In this document: in pieces, positions 1-13,782 of the stretch
Numbering within the stretch: the stretch's first letter is position 1
Layout of the letters: each line of letters starts with the position of its first letter
NCBI RefSeq assembly: GCF_000003815.2
Contig: NC_049994.1
Location: 5,694,903-5,758,902, forward strand
DNA: 64,000 nucleotides
Direction: 5' to 3'
Source of the DNA: Branchiostoma floridae
Taxonomy: Eukaryota > Chordata > Leptocardii > Amphioxiformes > Branchiostomatidae
Made by a program: the position numbers and the translations under genes
The notes under the pieces: model-generated
What the model was told of the DNA's origin: nothing
Databases searched by the model: none
The model's input: the letters and a program-made list of their open reading frames with translations, nothing else

Positions 1-660
1 GCTAGGATAAATTAAAGGGATTGGGTTTCCATCCGTTGGCTTCCTCGGCCCACTGCTGATCGTCGAGGGTGCAGCTCCGCCAACAAGACCTACCTGTTCC
101 TGGCGGAGATCTTGAGACGGAACATCGCTGACGGCGGCTCCTGGTCGTCAGACAGTCGACCAACGAAATCAATACATACTTTTCAGTAACATAGCATACT
201 TTCATCCTTATGCGTTTTTAATGTTGTTGTTAATCGTATTTTGTCTGTTCAATGTTGTGTTAGCGTAACTAACCGTACATTTTCAAAGTTGTGAAGTCGT
301 AACTAACATTACACTTACTTTTACTATGTATTAAGACTTACGTTAGCTAGCTACATTTCTAAGCCGGAATAAAAGGATGCGGGTTTCCATCCGTTGGCTT
401 CCTTGGCACACTGCTGATCGTCGAGGGTGCAGCTCCGCCAACGAGACCTACCTGTTCCTGAATGAGCTCTTGGGACGGAACATCGCTGACGGCAGTGGGC
501 AATTATACTCCTCTGTCGGCTAAACTCCTTCCCCAGCTTTATGTTACTGTTTTATGCCACGGAGGAATCTGCTTGGAGATTACGCTGACGGCTGCTCCTG
601 GTCGTCGGATAGTCGACGCAAACTTACTGCGGGGAATACATTCAGCCTTGCAGCTATCCT
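1..660. repeat. direct duplication of about 150 bp, second copy interrupted
   Basis: GGGTTTCCATCCGTTGGCTT, GCTGATCGTCGAGGGTGCAG and GGACGGAACATCGCTGACGG occur at about 25-140 and again at about 380-500. The closing GACGGCTGCTCCTGGTCGTC appears at about 588 after some 90 extra bases in the second copy. Both look like fragments of one repeat family; no terminal structure was found. Confidence 0.7.
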
Positions 661-2810
661 AGATTCTTATGTCCTGGTTTAACAACTGACACCAATATGA
701 TTGCAATAACTGTCACGAGCGCTTAATTTTGAAATATTGATATAAGCAGTAAGGATAGCAGGAAGGAGTACATCGTACATATATTTAAGAAATTATTTTT
801 TTCCGATTCATGCTGCAAGAACTGTTTTTTTTGGGGGGGGGGGATATGAATGAGCCCTTGAACGAAAACGAAATATACAATCTACCGCTTGTAAAAAAAA
901 AAGATCGCCGTCAACAGTGGTGACGATCTATTCCCATTTTAAACTTCGTTTATTGATTTTATTATCTGAAACTACACTGTAATTGCGAACTTCCCAGAAT
1001 TTCCGGTGAAACTTTTAAAGCTCTTTTTGAGAACACTGAAGACCCCGGGCCCATTCTCTGGACTCCTATATACATATACACTACGTCACAACATGTAACG
1101 TTTAAAACCTGGAAGGTAAGTGTATATCAGATTTTCCATCATCATTCTGCTGCTACCCGATCGACCATCATCTATTCCATATGTTGGAAATATGTTAGGT
1201 AAATCGCTATTTATAAAATGTGCTAATGTATATGAAGAAGTTTCGTGCCTTTGTCATCACGATACATGTCGTTCCAAAATATTCAAAATATTTACGTCGG
1301 TACTTAATATCGCTATCAAGTAGAATAAACCAAAAAAAAACACGGCGGAAAAACAAGCTCTGTGTTTATTGTTGTAACAATGAATGAATGAAGACCTTTA
1401 TTGCGCATTTTTGCCATAGCGGGCTGTTAGACTTAAAGTGCAGTTCCGATCTTTGAGAATTGAATATGCCGACAAACTCAAAGAAGCCGCGCCTCGGCCG
1501 CATGTGTCAATCAAATTTAGCGTCGCGGTGGGAGGGCACGGGTCAGACCCATTTTTTCTACAATTCTACCGTCCGGTATCTTATAACATCTACTAAACAC
1601 GCAAAAACATCTATTAGTTTCGATTTCAACAATGGAGGCCTCATATTTCCACTCAAAACCCCAAAGTTTGCCAACATTTTCCACTTTGTAAACGCCACAC
1701 AAAACTGTATACACGGCTGTGACGCCGTAATTACGGTGTGTACACGCCGACTGTGTGACATACCGAGGAGAAAAGTGTCTCACTATGGCATTTTTGGACG
1801 TTTATATTTAATAGGAAGCGAGGACGTAGTAGTTATAAAATAATTGCACCATTCCAGATATGCATTTGTCGAACCTTAAAGATATTCCTATCAAAATTCG
1901 AAGGTGGTTTTCCGAGCGCGCGCTGGTGTATGTTCCCGATCGCTGATCATGCCCGGCGGCAATATCAAACCCGCCGGTGAAAACCGGTTGAGTTATATTT
2001 TCGGCAAACAGGGGCATTTTTATTGTGAAGTTGTATCTGGTTCCGTATAATATTTGAACACACGTATTTATGCTTCGAGAAATACTTTCAATTCATACAA
2101 GAGAACATGGTTATGAGGATTGTTCTGCTATGCAGTCTACATTTTGTTCGGAAAATCACAAAAGATCGGCTCGCGATTTACTAAGTACTTAAAAAACAGT
2201 CTAGTTATGTTACGCATGCGGCGGTACCCCGCCCTCCGGGTCAGGCGCCGCTAAATTTTTGCCGCAAATCATGCTGTTTGATTAATAATTAATGACGTTC
2301 TCATGAATATTCCGTGTACACGGTGTTCAAAACATGAATATTCTGAATATTACCGACCGGTTTCCACGTGATACCGCCCCGTAAATACGGCCGTAATTAC
2401 GATCGTATTTACGGCGTGTTCACGATTACGCACACCGTAATTTACGGTAAAGTTTACCGTGCTGGTACTGTACTAGTAGTAAAACTGCCATAATAGTACT
2501 CTATGTAATGTATAACTACATAAACTTTCAAAACAAAAGTGTAGAGTGCAAACTAGACAAAAAATCAGGCATTCTCTCTTTGGGCAGACTGCTTATGTTT
2601 AAATACTAAAACATTTGATTCTTTGAATACTGATAAGCTGCCTGTGACTCTAATACTTATAGAACATGTTATAAAGTCAAAACCATAAAATACATCAAAA
2701 TGGTCAGAAGAGCAGCACTATCAATTTGTTATATTTGCCTTCTTTTCAACTTTCTCAAGACTTAGGCTGTCAGGTAAATATGGTACCCATGGAAATGAAG
2801 GTGCACTGAC
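661..2810. other. region left of LMBR1 exon 6, no exon found
   Basis: Contains a LINE 3' terminus on the minus strand at 1378-1425. At 1690-1760 and 2370-2465 there are repeated near-palindromic motifs built on CCGTAATTACGG and CGTATTTACGG, which look like DNA-transposon remnants. It should be LMBR1 intron 6, since the next LMBR1 exon must lie further left. Confidence 0.55.
1378..1425 (-). mobile_element. LINE 3' terminus
   Basis: Read on the minus strand: GGCAAAAATGCGCAATAAAG followed by GTCTTCATTCATTCATT. Same ending as 57480-57522. Confidence 0.6.
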
Positions 2811-5800
2811 CTAGCAGCAGCAGAACACCCAGTAATGATATGCAGGAATACAGATATGGCAGGTAGAAGTTCCAGAAATCTGGAGAAAAAAAATGAGAAT
2901 CAATGGATTAGATCCTCTGACATCTGATAGATTTAAATTGCAAGTGCTGCATATAATTCTAACACCAATCTCTGTATAATTTTTGCATCTTGTTACTTTA
3001 CACAACTTATTCCAGAATATACTCACTGATAACTGAAAACTGTAAATGGTACATGAATAAAAAACAGAATATATACAGTATTACATAAAGCACTTTTACG
3101 TACAAGTGCTTATGCAGTTCTCTGAGGGCATCAGCATTTATTAATATTATGTACATTTTATTAAAAAGAATAACTCAATTTTGATCTTGATGATCATACG
3201 GTGATATTAGCTGCTTTCCCAAACAATGTTTGAGCTATTACATCGATATTTTTCTTTCCACAACACTAACACTGTAAAGCTTCCTTCACTTTTGATGGTC
3301 CTTTATAGATCCCTAGTTTGCAAAAAAAAAAAACTATGGTCAACATTTAGTAAGCCATTCTGCTATAAAATATAGTGCAGAGAATAAACCAACTGTCTAC
3401 AGTCTACCCTAAAATCATATATGTATACTATTGACAAATAAAATTTGGCATTTGCTATAAAGCAGAGCACTAGGTAGACTGTTAGTTGCCAGCAGATGTG
3501 ACACAACAATCCTACCTGTGGCAAAAACTGGAGTTCCCAGATAGGGTAAGAGAGAACACAAAAACATCATATTAATTGGCAACAAATTCTACATTTTGGA
3601 AATAGAACTCCTGGCAGTAATTCGGCCAATGTTTTTAAACTGTTATTTTCTACTGTTTTCTACCTTTACCGTAAAGTTTACGCCACTAATATCTAAATAC
3701 TAGGAGACAAAGTGCCAACGCTAAACCCAGAGACTCAGCTGGCAAGCCACATCTATACAATGCTATCATGTCTGACCCTCGCGTGACGGATCAACGGATC
3801 AACAGACAATGAACCGGATAGTGAGTGTGTGAGCGAGATAGTTCACAAATTATGTTGTCAAGGAAAAAGTGTGTGACTTTTATGTGCAAGAAAACTATAC
3901 TCTGAGACCACAATACTGAGCCAATAGAGATATCAGTCTACAGTACAAATAATTTCTTATCATATTTTGACATGTGTACTCATGCTTGTAATATTCTTTT
4001 TGCTTGAAGTCACAGTGCTATAATAGTACATCATAGAAGACTTGTTTTGTATCTGCTTAGAATTTGTTTTGTTATTCTGGTAAGCAATCCATGTGCCTCT
4101 ACACATTCAAGAACAGGTCAGAAAGTGGTCAAAGGAGAAGACTTCTTAGTTGACTTATTTGTGAGAAGTAAAAAAAAGGGTACCCTTACTGGTAAAATAT
4201 CCTTAACAGCCATCGAACCAACTTACTGAGTAGCGACTCCCTGCTAGCGGTGTCTTGGTCCAGTAGTGCAGAGGCCACCCACACCAGTCCTACCACCAAC
4301 ACTCCCAACAGAAACAGTACCACAAATGTCTCATACACACGTGCCATGATACCCTACAGAAAACATATGAAGCATACAATGTACGTCAAATTCAAAAACA
4401 TGTAGACTTACTGCAACTTATGATCCATTGCTCACAGTCACCTGGCTATCTACATTAACATGACATCACAGAAGCAGTGGGTTGTTCATTCCTTGACAAA
4501 GACTGGAGCAAAAATTTGGGTAAGTCCAATTTTTGTGTTGGATATTACAGTTCAACTTTTTCATCAGTCATTTCGTTAGCACACCATATCATGTTTTGAT
4601 TGTTGCATACTATCTATAGAAACACTAGAGGAGGTCTGCATGGTAACAACACTTTATGGTAAATTCAGGAGGGTCAGCAATGCTTCACAGGGAATTGAAT
4701 GTTCTGCTGAAAAAGAGATAACTATTCCATTGTATTCATGAGATTCAAATTGTATTAAAGGGCAAAACATGGCTGAAAAAAACAACAACACACCAGTGAC
4801 TTTAGACTGAGTTTGTCAAGAATGATTACAAACAATGCTTTGATATCGTTAGGCTGGATGGTCAACATTTTGCACCTACAGTACTGAGTACTATTCACAG
4901 AGCTGTACAATCCTACCTTCTTGGACCCCATGAAGCCTTCTGACTCAGTGAAGAAGTATGCAAATGGCATCAAGATGAACAGGGACAGGTTGGAGAACAG
5001 GAATACATGATTCCACAGACCTGGGGAAAGAACACACAAACATTTACTGAATTAATAACACAGCATGCATGTTTGTAGTGTTGAATCAAAGTTAATATTA
5101 GTGTTATCCCATCTGACCACATGTTCCTAAGGCTGAAGCCTACTATGGAATATCAACCATAGACTTAATCATAATTGTCTTCTTTGCAGATTTTGTCACA
5201 ACAAGGGGTTCATCACTTAGTGTATGGTGTATACTACAAAAGTCTCTATAGAACAGTTGTATGTAGTTGGCATTAGAAAACGTAATAGTATCAGAAACAT
5301 TCATTGCCTCCGATTACAAAAGGTAGTATTGTTTTTTTAAGTCTTTTAATCAATGTCTGTGAACAATTTCATCAGGTTGGTAAGTCACTGGACATCAAGA
5401 TTCTTTGTACAGAACCAAGTACAATGCAGTTTATTCAAGACCGATATTTCAGTGTCTGTCACAATTCTCAGGACAATACTGACTTGTTCTGTTATGCACT
5501 ACAAGCAGGTGATGTATATGATATTTCTTAGAATAAGATGAAAACTAGCTCTGTGTAACACAAACTCCGCTGTCCAGGGCTGTAACTGGCCCCTCCCCTC
5601 TAGGGGGCCCGGCTGATGTTTGACGGGCTGCTATAAGCGAGATTTAATCAGGCTAGATGAAAACAATTTTTTTCTAGTAACTACAGATAATAAGTAGATG
5701 TGTGGACGTATATTTGTAGCTTTGATCCTAATGCACATAAAACACATAGTTTCATTGCCAAAGTGCAATGTATCAAAGTGCAATATTTCATCATAGAAAA

Positions 5801-8800
5801 AAATAAAATTTGGGACAATAAAACTCGATGATGTTCTCCGTATAGTCCAAAAAATCAAATTTAGAATTCTTTTGTGTCCAGCTATATCAGTATTTCTTGA
5901 CTCAAATGCCAACTTAGCCAGGGAGGAGACCTTAACAGACGTGGTCCAAAATGAGTTTTTTTTACCCCTCTTCCAGCTACTTAACCCTGCAGTGTAATGA
6001 ATAGAGGTTACGTTCTGACTGTGTGCAACTGACCATGGATGAGAGAGCTGTTGAGCCACTTCATGTACCAGCTCTTGGGGTAGATGAGTAAGATCTCATT
6101 ACTGATGATGGAGATGGGGAGGAGCAGCACTGCAGCCGCTGATACGGCAAGGGTAAAGGTACAGATCCACAACCTGTCAATATAAACATGTAAACATAAA
6201 CATGTAAAAATAAACAAGTACACATTCAAGCAGAACTGCAGCCGCCGACACAGCAAGGGTGAAGGTACAGATCCCCAACCTGTCAACATAAACATGTAAA
6301 CATTAACAAGTACACATACATGTATCACAGTAGATTTGGAGAGGGAACCCAGAGCTACAGATTTGGAATTAGTTTGCAGGTGATAGCACAGATTTGCAAC
6401 ATAAACAAGTAAACATCATACACTATATACAGTTGCTTCTCTGCTATTCTGTCTGTTTCAGGCACTCGTTCAAACAGGCAGTGTTTCTTTTTAACAAACT
6501 GCTCACCCATGCTTTCAGTATCCCGGCACATGTCAACAATCGCCGGTGATTTGTTTTAGCTTGTTTTTCTTGGAAATTTTCATTTTCAATAGATATGGGA
6601 CATAAATCCCATACCAGGAGATAAACAAATCCACATACTTTATTTTCATGGAATATTGCTAAAGCAAACCTGTCATTTTTGCTGTGTTGCCGGATTTTGA
6701 AAGAAGGTTCCCGTGGCGTGGTGCGACCATGTGCTTGGCCCGCTTATGGCGGTAGGACAATTTATTTTCGCAAACATACTTAAGTTATTTTCTGGCCTGA
6801 TGGCTGCGATTAATAAAGTTACATAGGCATCTAGCGTTGTTTTTAGATGATACTAGTTTACAATAAGAAAGAGAAGATGGTTAGAAAAAAAAACGGTTCT
6901 CAACGTTCCGGTTTTAACCAGACTTGAACCTAAAGTTATAGCAATTCCCGTTCAGCAAACCGGTACACACCACTATATCAACGTGTCATTGATTATTGGT
7001 TGCCACAGTCATAGCGCAAGAATAGATGGCATAAATTCTGTACTTACGATATTCTGTAGACCCAGGCATCGTCATCGGCCTGATAGAAGTCGTCTCTCTC
7101 TGAGCGCTTCCTGAACTTGGTGGTCACGATAAAGGAGATGCCATATAAGGCCATGAACAGCAGCAGGGAGATCTGGGAACAAGAAGGAAGAGTAACATTA
7201 GTACCCTGGGTAAAAGAGCAAAGGATGGATTTGAACTGATTTTAGGTTCCAGTTTGGAGTTTTTTTTAGGATTTGGGGCCGATTTGACTGTCTGAGAAAA
7301 GCACTAGCAGTTCTCAAAACATCGTTTTTCGGATAATTCAATGTTTCCGATAGAAAAGGGGACTCATTTGACATTTTCATTTGACATTTTCTGTAGAAAT
7401 GTTATTTTTGGTAAAAACCATAAAAAATATAAGCTTTTCATCCAAAAATTGCTAATTTGAGGCCATTTTTTACAGGCCGCTACATGGAAAAAAATGAATT
7501 TTCCTGGGATAATGACTGATATGGCAAGGAAGGTCAAGACTTCTTCTGTATATCTTCTGTAAAAAGGAAAAAAAGTTATCCAATACGTTTTCCGCGAGCT
7601 CCGATGGCGCTAAAACACCCAAAACGCACGATCTGGGTAATCAGGCGACGAAACGCTTTACCGCTATCGCGCGCACTAATACCAGGCAGTGTTCGCTGAA
7701 CGATCAAATCTCCGACACCATAAAACGCTACGAACAACAAGCATTTGGAGAAGTATAAAAGATTATAGACTTCTAAAGCGATAGCTGAAAAATCTAGAAC
7801 CAAATCTATGGAGACAACCTCTGATTTGCGTCTTATTCTTAGGGACTATTTAGATATCTGGACACTTGAAATTCCGAACCGGAACCTTTACTGATTTCTG
7901 GCTAAAATTGTAGACACCGATTGTAGATGCACCACTGAAGGTCAGTCTTCTTTATACAAGTACAAGGTCGAAGTTAGTGTGTGTGAATGACATGTATCGA
8001 TATACTATGGTTTTCAGTTGGTTAAGGGCATTACAACTATCACAATAAGATCAGTTTATCATGCACAAATTGCTTGTTACATGAATTGTATGTGTACTGA
8101 GTCAAGCTACTCTCCAAGCAGAGGTTCAGTTTTTTTTTTGTACCATAACTTTCGTGGTTGTCCATCGTGTCCGATGCTGACTTTCAGTCGAATAACAAAA
8201 CCGCACAAAAAAGGAAGTCTGAAATAACGTGTAAAAATACTTGGAGAGTAACTTAAAGTCAAGCCACTTCTGTTGCTAACTGACATCATAAGATAACAGC
8301 TATATTTTTCTAAGGCACAGCTGCCAAACCTTAATTAAAGTAAACAGTGAAAAGCAAACAAACTCCTCCCATAACTTTCACTATGTTGATCCTAACAAAA
8401 GCCATGAGTCTTGAGAGCAAACATTACAGACCAAACATAATTGATCAATGCTAAATCTCCACCCACATGAGATCATGGTCCAGTTTTTAATATGCTGACT
8501 AAAAGTTTGGTGTTGCCTGAATCAACAATTACCTCATTCAGCAAATAGTTGTAAAATAGGTTAGTAGGTCGACTAGGGCATTGCTGGCATACAGTACAAC
8601 AGCATTATCTAACAATTACATGATGACCTTCTTCCTATGACTAGTATATCATCTTACGTGGTTGTCCTTTACTTTACCTCTCTACAGTACATTTTAGATA
8701 ACCAGACTTCTGAATCATAGAAATTACTTTTGACAATCATTTGAAATTGGTTAAACATTAGCTATTTATTGATTGAATGTTTTACAGCCCTAGAGTGACA

Positions 8801-11800
8801 TTTATACCATTCCATCACTGCTTAAATTAAAACAACCTACCATTGAAATATCACACATAATTTTAGCTGAATATGATAACAAATACAACCATCCATACTA
8901 AGTAAAATGCACTGATTTATCACACATAATCTTATGATAACAAAATGAAACCATCCATACTAAGTAAAATGTACTGATTTAAACTAGTAGTCATACACTC
9001 AGTTGTTAAAGAGTTTAACTATATACATATATGGCAGTGACTGTTGGCATGCTGCTTTGTACGTGAGTGGAAGCCAATGATGGTAGAGGTTTGAATTTGA
9101 CAGTTTCTTTTCCCAAAACTCAAGGAATTTAAGATTTTCTCTTCTTAAAGCCTCTTCTCAGAGTCTGTCATTTCACCATACAAGACTGATATTATGAGAA
9201 TAAGAGGTAATGGCCCGTATATACTGATAATACAGTGTAGCACATTTACACTACAGAGAGAATCCTTTACCCTTTAATGAAATTTCCCGAACAAGGTACA
9301 ATATCAAGGACTTCATTGTTGGTTCTAAGGACCAAAAGATTGAAATGACTTCATTTAGCTTGGTGACATCTAATGATATATACCATAATGTACACAATGC
9401 ATTTTCCAATTCTTAAGACTGTGAATGCCACAGTTCATTCTAACAATAGTTCCAGGTAAGTAAACATGCCGGCCAGACTGAATACAAACACATGACAACA
9501 GTGGTGTTTGGGTTGTTGTGATTTCTGTACTGCTAGACAATGGGCCAAGTCAGCAAAAACACCTGGTCACACCCTGAGGCCTTTTGTTACAATTATGTAC
9601 ACAAGTCAGACCTTGGAGTTAGTGTATAGGAACTCATATTTGCCTAGTTAAGGGGAACGGTGGAACCATAGTCAACAGCAATGATCTTTTTAATTACATG
9701 CATTAGCAGTCAATGCCGACCAGGAAAAGTGAGTGAACGATTCTGTTCAAAATGACAATACGTAATACTTCTTCAAAGCATTTTCATCTCTTGCCAAAAT
9801 TCTTTTAGCAAACTTCTGAATAATGTAGAAAAACATTACAAATCTTTTCCTAATTACTCCAATAGAGGATTAAATAATCGATTGATGTGCAGTCAGGGCA
9901 TCTTATCTGAGATTACCTTAATTGATCACCTGAGCTTTATAAATTTTTTATTTGGAGTACACTCAAGGCATAACATCAATAGCACCACTTACTTCACTAC
10001 ATTTTGATAAATACTCTAGAGGATGGGTGGTCTATATTAGACTATGATACAAAAATGCTTTCATTCAGAAATGGAGTTCAACATGTGCAAACCACAGGTC
10101 AAAGTACTGTTCACTCAGACAAATAACAATCATTGTCTGAGACTGGTTCAACAGCATATCATATACTCAGTCCGGTCATGGATCTCAAGCAAGATTCACT
10201 CATTTTGATACTTTAAAAGAGATCATTCTTGAGATACATTGTTGAATGCAATATACAATATGTAGCTGCATACACAATTTCTGGTTATGAGAAATCAAGA
10301 TTTTGTATACAATGTACTTTTTATGTAGGTGTCAAATTGTGTGAAGATGGTTTTGACCCAACACTAACGTATGCATGAACTGACAACTGCCAAGTCAAGT
10401 GGAAAACCACAACAGCCTACAAAACCCAGTGATTATCCCAACAATCACCTGTACATCCACTACAATAATTGTCATTACAATAACGACAGGGATAATAAGG
10501 ATGAACATTAAAGGATCCTGGCTTTGGGTGGCCTGTTGGATTCAACTTAGGCCTGATTTACACAAGATTTAAAAATGACCTGTCCTAAAAATGTCCTACG
10601 ACGTTCGCCCTGAGGCCCCACACAGCGGCGCCACAGTGCATCGTTTTCGTCTTTACACGGGAAAAAAAGGCGTCCTTGCACACGCGCCACGCGTCAAACG
10701 TCGTAGGATAATTCTAGGACAATTTTTTTGCCTCTGTAAACCAGCCCTACAGTAGCCTGGTTATATATAGCATAGACTGCATGTATAAACAAACAGGTAT
10801 TCTACAAAAAACAGGTTCCCAGAAGAATCCGGGTCAAAACTGACAGCAAATACAGCTCCAGGTTTTGAGCCATTTTCTGCAGCATACCAGACATCAATCT
10901 CTGGTCAGGTGGTCATCCAGGTCATTCCCAAGATAGTTTTCAAAACTTTTAAGTTAAGGTTACTCTTTAAAGGACATTTTTGTTCCTTTACTGCCCAAAA
11001 GATTAATTCATATACATGTAATTGTGATGCTTGATCATATTCATATGGATTTTTTTTCTTGCTGCAAATACAGCTCCAGGTTTTGACCCATTTTCTGGAG
11101 CATACCAGAAATCCTTGTCTGGTCAGGTTGTCATCCAGGTCATTCCCTAGATAGTTTTCAAAAATTAACTTAAGGTTACTCATGAAGTATATTTTTGTCT
11201 ATTTACTGCCCAAAAATTAATTCATATAATTAAGATGCTTGATCATACTAGTATTCGTATGGATTTTTTTCTTGCAATCATTTCAGCTTTTTTTCCTAAA
11301 AGGTCAACAAAGTAGGCAGGACATTTGATTTATGATAGCAGAAGAGAATACTAATTGCTATAAAAAGATAACATGAAGTCAACTAGCAGCTGTGACCATC
11401 TGGGAATTGTAACTTTATCTTGAAATGGCCAGTTCCAGTGTGTTCATCAAGATAAGAAAATCTCAGATTAAATTGAAAGAGCAAACCAATGCATTAAAAA
11501 AGTACACCTCAGAATGTCAAAAGATTTTTAAAAGTCTGTTCTATGTGGACAGGTGGTCACTATAGACAACTTCCTTGATAAATTAATTGTGTCAATGGGG
11601 AAAATTATCTAATGGCCAAAAAAAGCAGTCTCATTGGCCAAGTCTGACAAAAAATGGTCCCTATACACAGACTGTTGATATTTCCTGGCTACATGAAATG
11701 GGTTAAGTACTGTGTGAAATTCAATCTACACATGACTCTATATAGCTATAACATCTTTTATGCAGTCAATCATGTAATAAATATATGCTTTTCAAATCAA

Positions 11801-13782
11801 TTGAGGACATGCGTCAACATTTCCGGACCACAAAACCTGACCCTCAGCAGATCATCGGTCACAAATTATGCTGCCTATTTGATTTATCATATCACTGATC
11901 ATGCATAATTCACAATTGAGAACACAGCAATTACATTTGGATGAAACACAGCACATACTAGTATTTCCCCTGTGGTAATTTTCACATTACTACAACTCAA
12001 GGACACAGCTGCAGTAAGGGAATGGTCTGATTGAAAAATCAATGTGGTCTGGCTGGGAATGGTTAGGAGGGGACCTTGTGACGTACACATGAGCATTGGA
12101 CTTCCAGAAAGGAATCAGTAGTGAAGTCACATGTGACCCTCATGTTTGAGTTAGAATAAATTACGAATACATGTACTTTTGTTCACCCAAAATTTATTAC
12201 AGCTATGCACCTATGGATACACCAGTGTATCTAAATCTTTATAATGATATATGTATAGAGAGTTATGTACGTACTATTACAACCCCGTATCCACTATACA
12301 CCAATATTCTTAACCAGGAATGATGAGGAAAACATTATTATTGCTTGCTTCAAATTTTGAAGCTGGCAACAGACAAATGACTTAAGACCTAGATACAATT
12401 CTAATTTGCAATTTTTCAAAGCACTGTTCTTACATGATATGTTTTTGCTGACACCTTACTTAATTCTACTTAGTAATGTTGTGTACCCATTTTTTGTGCA
12501 CTTAACTTTTCAGGCTTAGGTGCCCCAAATTGTACTTTGAGGCATGACTTCTGCTATTATAAGGCAGTCCCCAATTCTCTTGACATACATTTAACACATG
12601 AAAAAGGGTATTACGGTGAGTAGGTGTGGAATTACATGCTGAATTCTGGTATTGGTCCAACAATTGTATAGATGAATCTTCAGGCTCTATCTCTTTTACA
12701 CTGCCATTCAAAAACTATACATGAATACAATGCAGTTCCTTTTTTTTAGAATTCAATCACAATCACGACAATGCAAAAGGGTTTACAACTGGGTCCCAAA
12801 GGAATATTACATGCAAAACACTGGGACTACATGGTAAAAGGATTGGGAAAAAAACTTCTGATAATTCAATTAAGGTTACATAAACCAACATAAACATCAA
12901 CAAGATGATGGTGGCCTGATCTTTAACTCTTAGAAACACGAAGAAGGTCAAATGTGGATTCCAAATTGTTTTTCTTCGCAGGGTTTAATCCATTTCCCCC
13001 TGAAATCATAACATTGGAGTAAACCTTGAAACCAGAAAGGAAAACAGAACTGTATCATGTACAGAAAAACAAGCTGGCAGGTGGCATTGAACTGACTGGG
13101 CAATGTGTACTTTAAAATGTAACATGTACGTAACACTGCGTAATGTAAAGATAGTGTTTACGTGACACTGACGACCACCAGTTTTGTTTTCTTTTTGGCC
13201 GTGTTATCTCTCTTCAATCACTTACTATACCTTCAGCTAGCTGCTACTTAAGAAATTCCCCTTATATATAACCGAAAATCTTGGGGTCGATTAAGACTAA
13301 GGGCTTTAAAAATCGTGGCTCAAATCCTAATGCACAGTTCTGAAAATGTCCGATGAAACTATCGGACTTAAGACATGAAGTTCTAGCAGCAAACGTTGCA
13401 GTCTTTTGTTTCAAAGGTCCCAGGATGTTATGAGTTTGTTTATGTACACAGATAATAAGAGATAATTGTTTGGAATGGCTGAAAGATTTTTTAAATTTGT
13501 GCAAAAATGCAACGAGGCAAGTTATGTCAGGAGCCTGGCCATTGAATGCCCCTAGGGTGGTCACGGTGCATAGTTTATGTAAACAAAATCCGCAGACATT
13601 CTAATTTCTAGATCTCTTCCCCCCGACAAGTCACAGCTATACTTTTCATGATTAATCTTAATGTAATATCTACTATATTTTGAATGAAAAATGGTGAAAA
13701 TCTGACTTACAACATATTCCCTGACGGCGTTGTGAAAGACTTGTTCTTGCGGGTTCCAAACGTCGTCTGCTTCGTCGGCCAT
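2811..13782 (-). CDS. LMBR1: LMBR1/LMBR1L-type multipass membrane protein, exons 1-6 (3' part outside window)
   Basis: LMBR1-family proteins are polytopic membrane proteins; LMBR1L is described as a lipocalin-1 receptor and Wnt/ER-linked regulator. Exons on the minus strand are 13711-13782, 7048-7172, 6034-6173, 4917-5020, 4227-4353 and 2811-2879. All have GT/AG borders and compatible phases, 637 coding nt in total. The N-terminus MADEADDVWNPQEQVFHNAV is followed by hydrophobic segments. Diagnostic stretches are LLLPISIISNEILL and SLIHG (exon 3), FLFSNLSLFILMPFAYFFTE (exon 4), RVYETFVVLFLLG with GLVWVASALLD (exon 5) and FWNFYLPYLYSCIS (exon 6), which align collinearly with the N-terminal half of vertebrate LMBR1 and LMBR1L. 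Exon 6 ends in phase 1 at a GTCAGT donor. I found no later exon between 1 and 2810, so the C-terminal half should lie to the left. Being pre-duplication in age, it could equally be named LMBR1L. Exon 3 has a partial tandem copy just upstream (6230-6325). Confidence 0.9.
6230..6325 (-). pseudogene. partial tandem duplicate of LMBR1 exon 3 with its splice acceptor
   Basis: About 95 bp repeats the 5' end of LMBR1 exon 3 and the adjoining intron (original 6124-6228). It keeps a TTGACAG acceptor and codes for LGICTFTLAVSAAAVL before running into non-exon sequence. Of seven differences across the shared codons, six are synonymous (for example TTT/TTC, GCC/GCT, GTA/GTG, TCA/TCG). The copy lacks the rest of the exon and a donor, and its frame meets a stop before the real exon, so it is probably a non-functional exon fragment. 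Confidence 0.8.
8850..8975. repeat. short tandem duplication in LMBR1 intron 1
   Basis: Two adjacent copies of about 60-65 bp share ATCACACATAAT, CAACCATCCATACTAAG or a close variant, and GTAAAATGCACTGATTT. The long intron around it (7173-13710) is otherwise AT-rich single-copy-looking DNA plus the repeats listed separately. Confidence 0.7.
10548..10749. mobile_element. MITE-like element with imperfect terminal inverted repeats
   Basis: The ends AGGCCTGATTTACA and TGTAAACCAGCCCT are imperfect inverted repeats. Internal blocks also mirror each other: GTCCTACGACGTT on the left against CGTCGTAGGA on the right. About 200 bp, no ORF, in LMBR1 intron 1. This is most likely a non-autonomous DNA transposon. 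Confidence 0.6.
10846..11280. repeat. two-copy tandem duplication, about 218 bp period, in LMBR1 intron 1
   Basis: The stretch starting GCAAATACAGCTCCAGGTTT at about 10846 recurs at about 11063. The two copies share the CCATTTTCTG, TGGTCAGGT, GTCATCCAGGTCATTCC and CTTGATCATA blocks through to about 11280, with scattered substitutions and small indels. No coding content was recognised. Confidence 0.8.

Noticed and set aside
2-205. Short minus-strand ORF at the left edge
   Set aside because: It lies in the duplicated repeat at 1-660 and matches no LMBR1 exon.
1460-1843. 127-codon plus-strand ORF
   Set aside because: No recognisable domain; it overlaps repeat-like TACGG palindromic sequence and has an opposing ORF in the same place.
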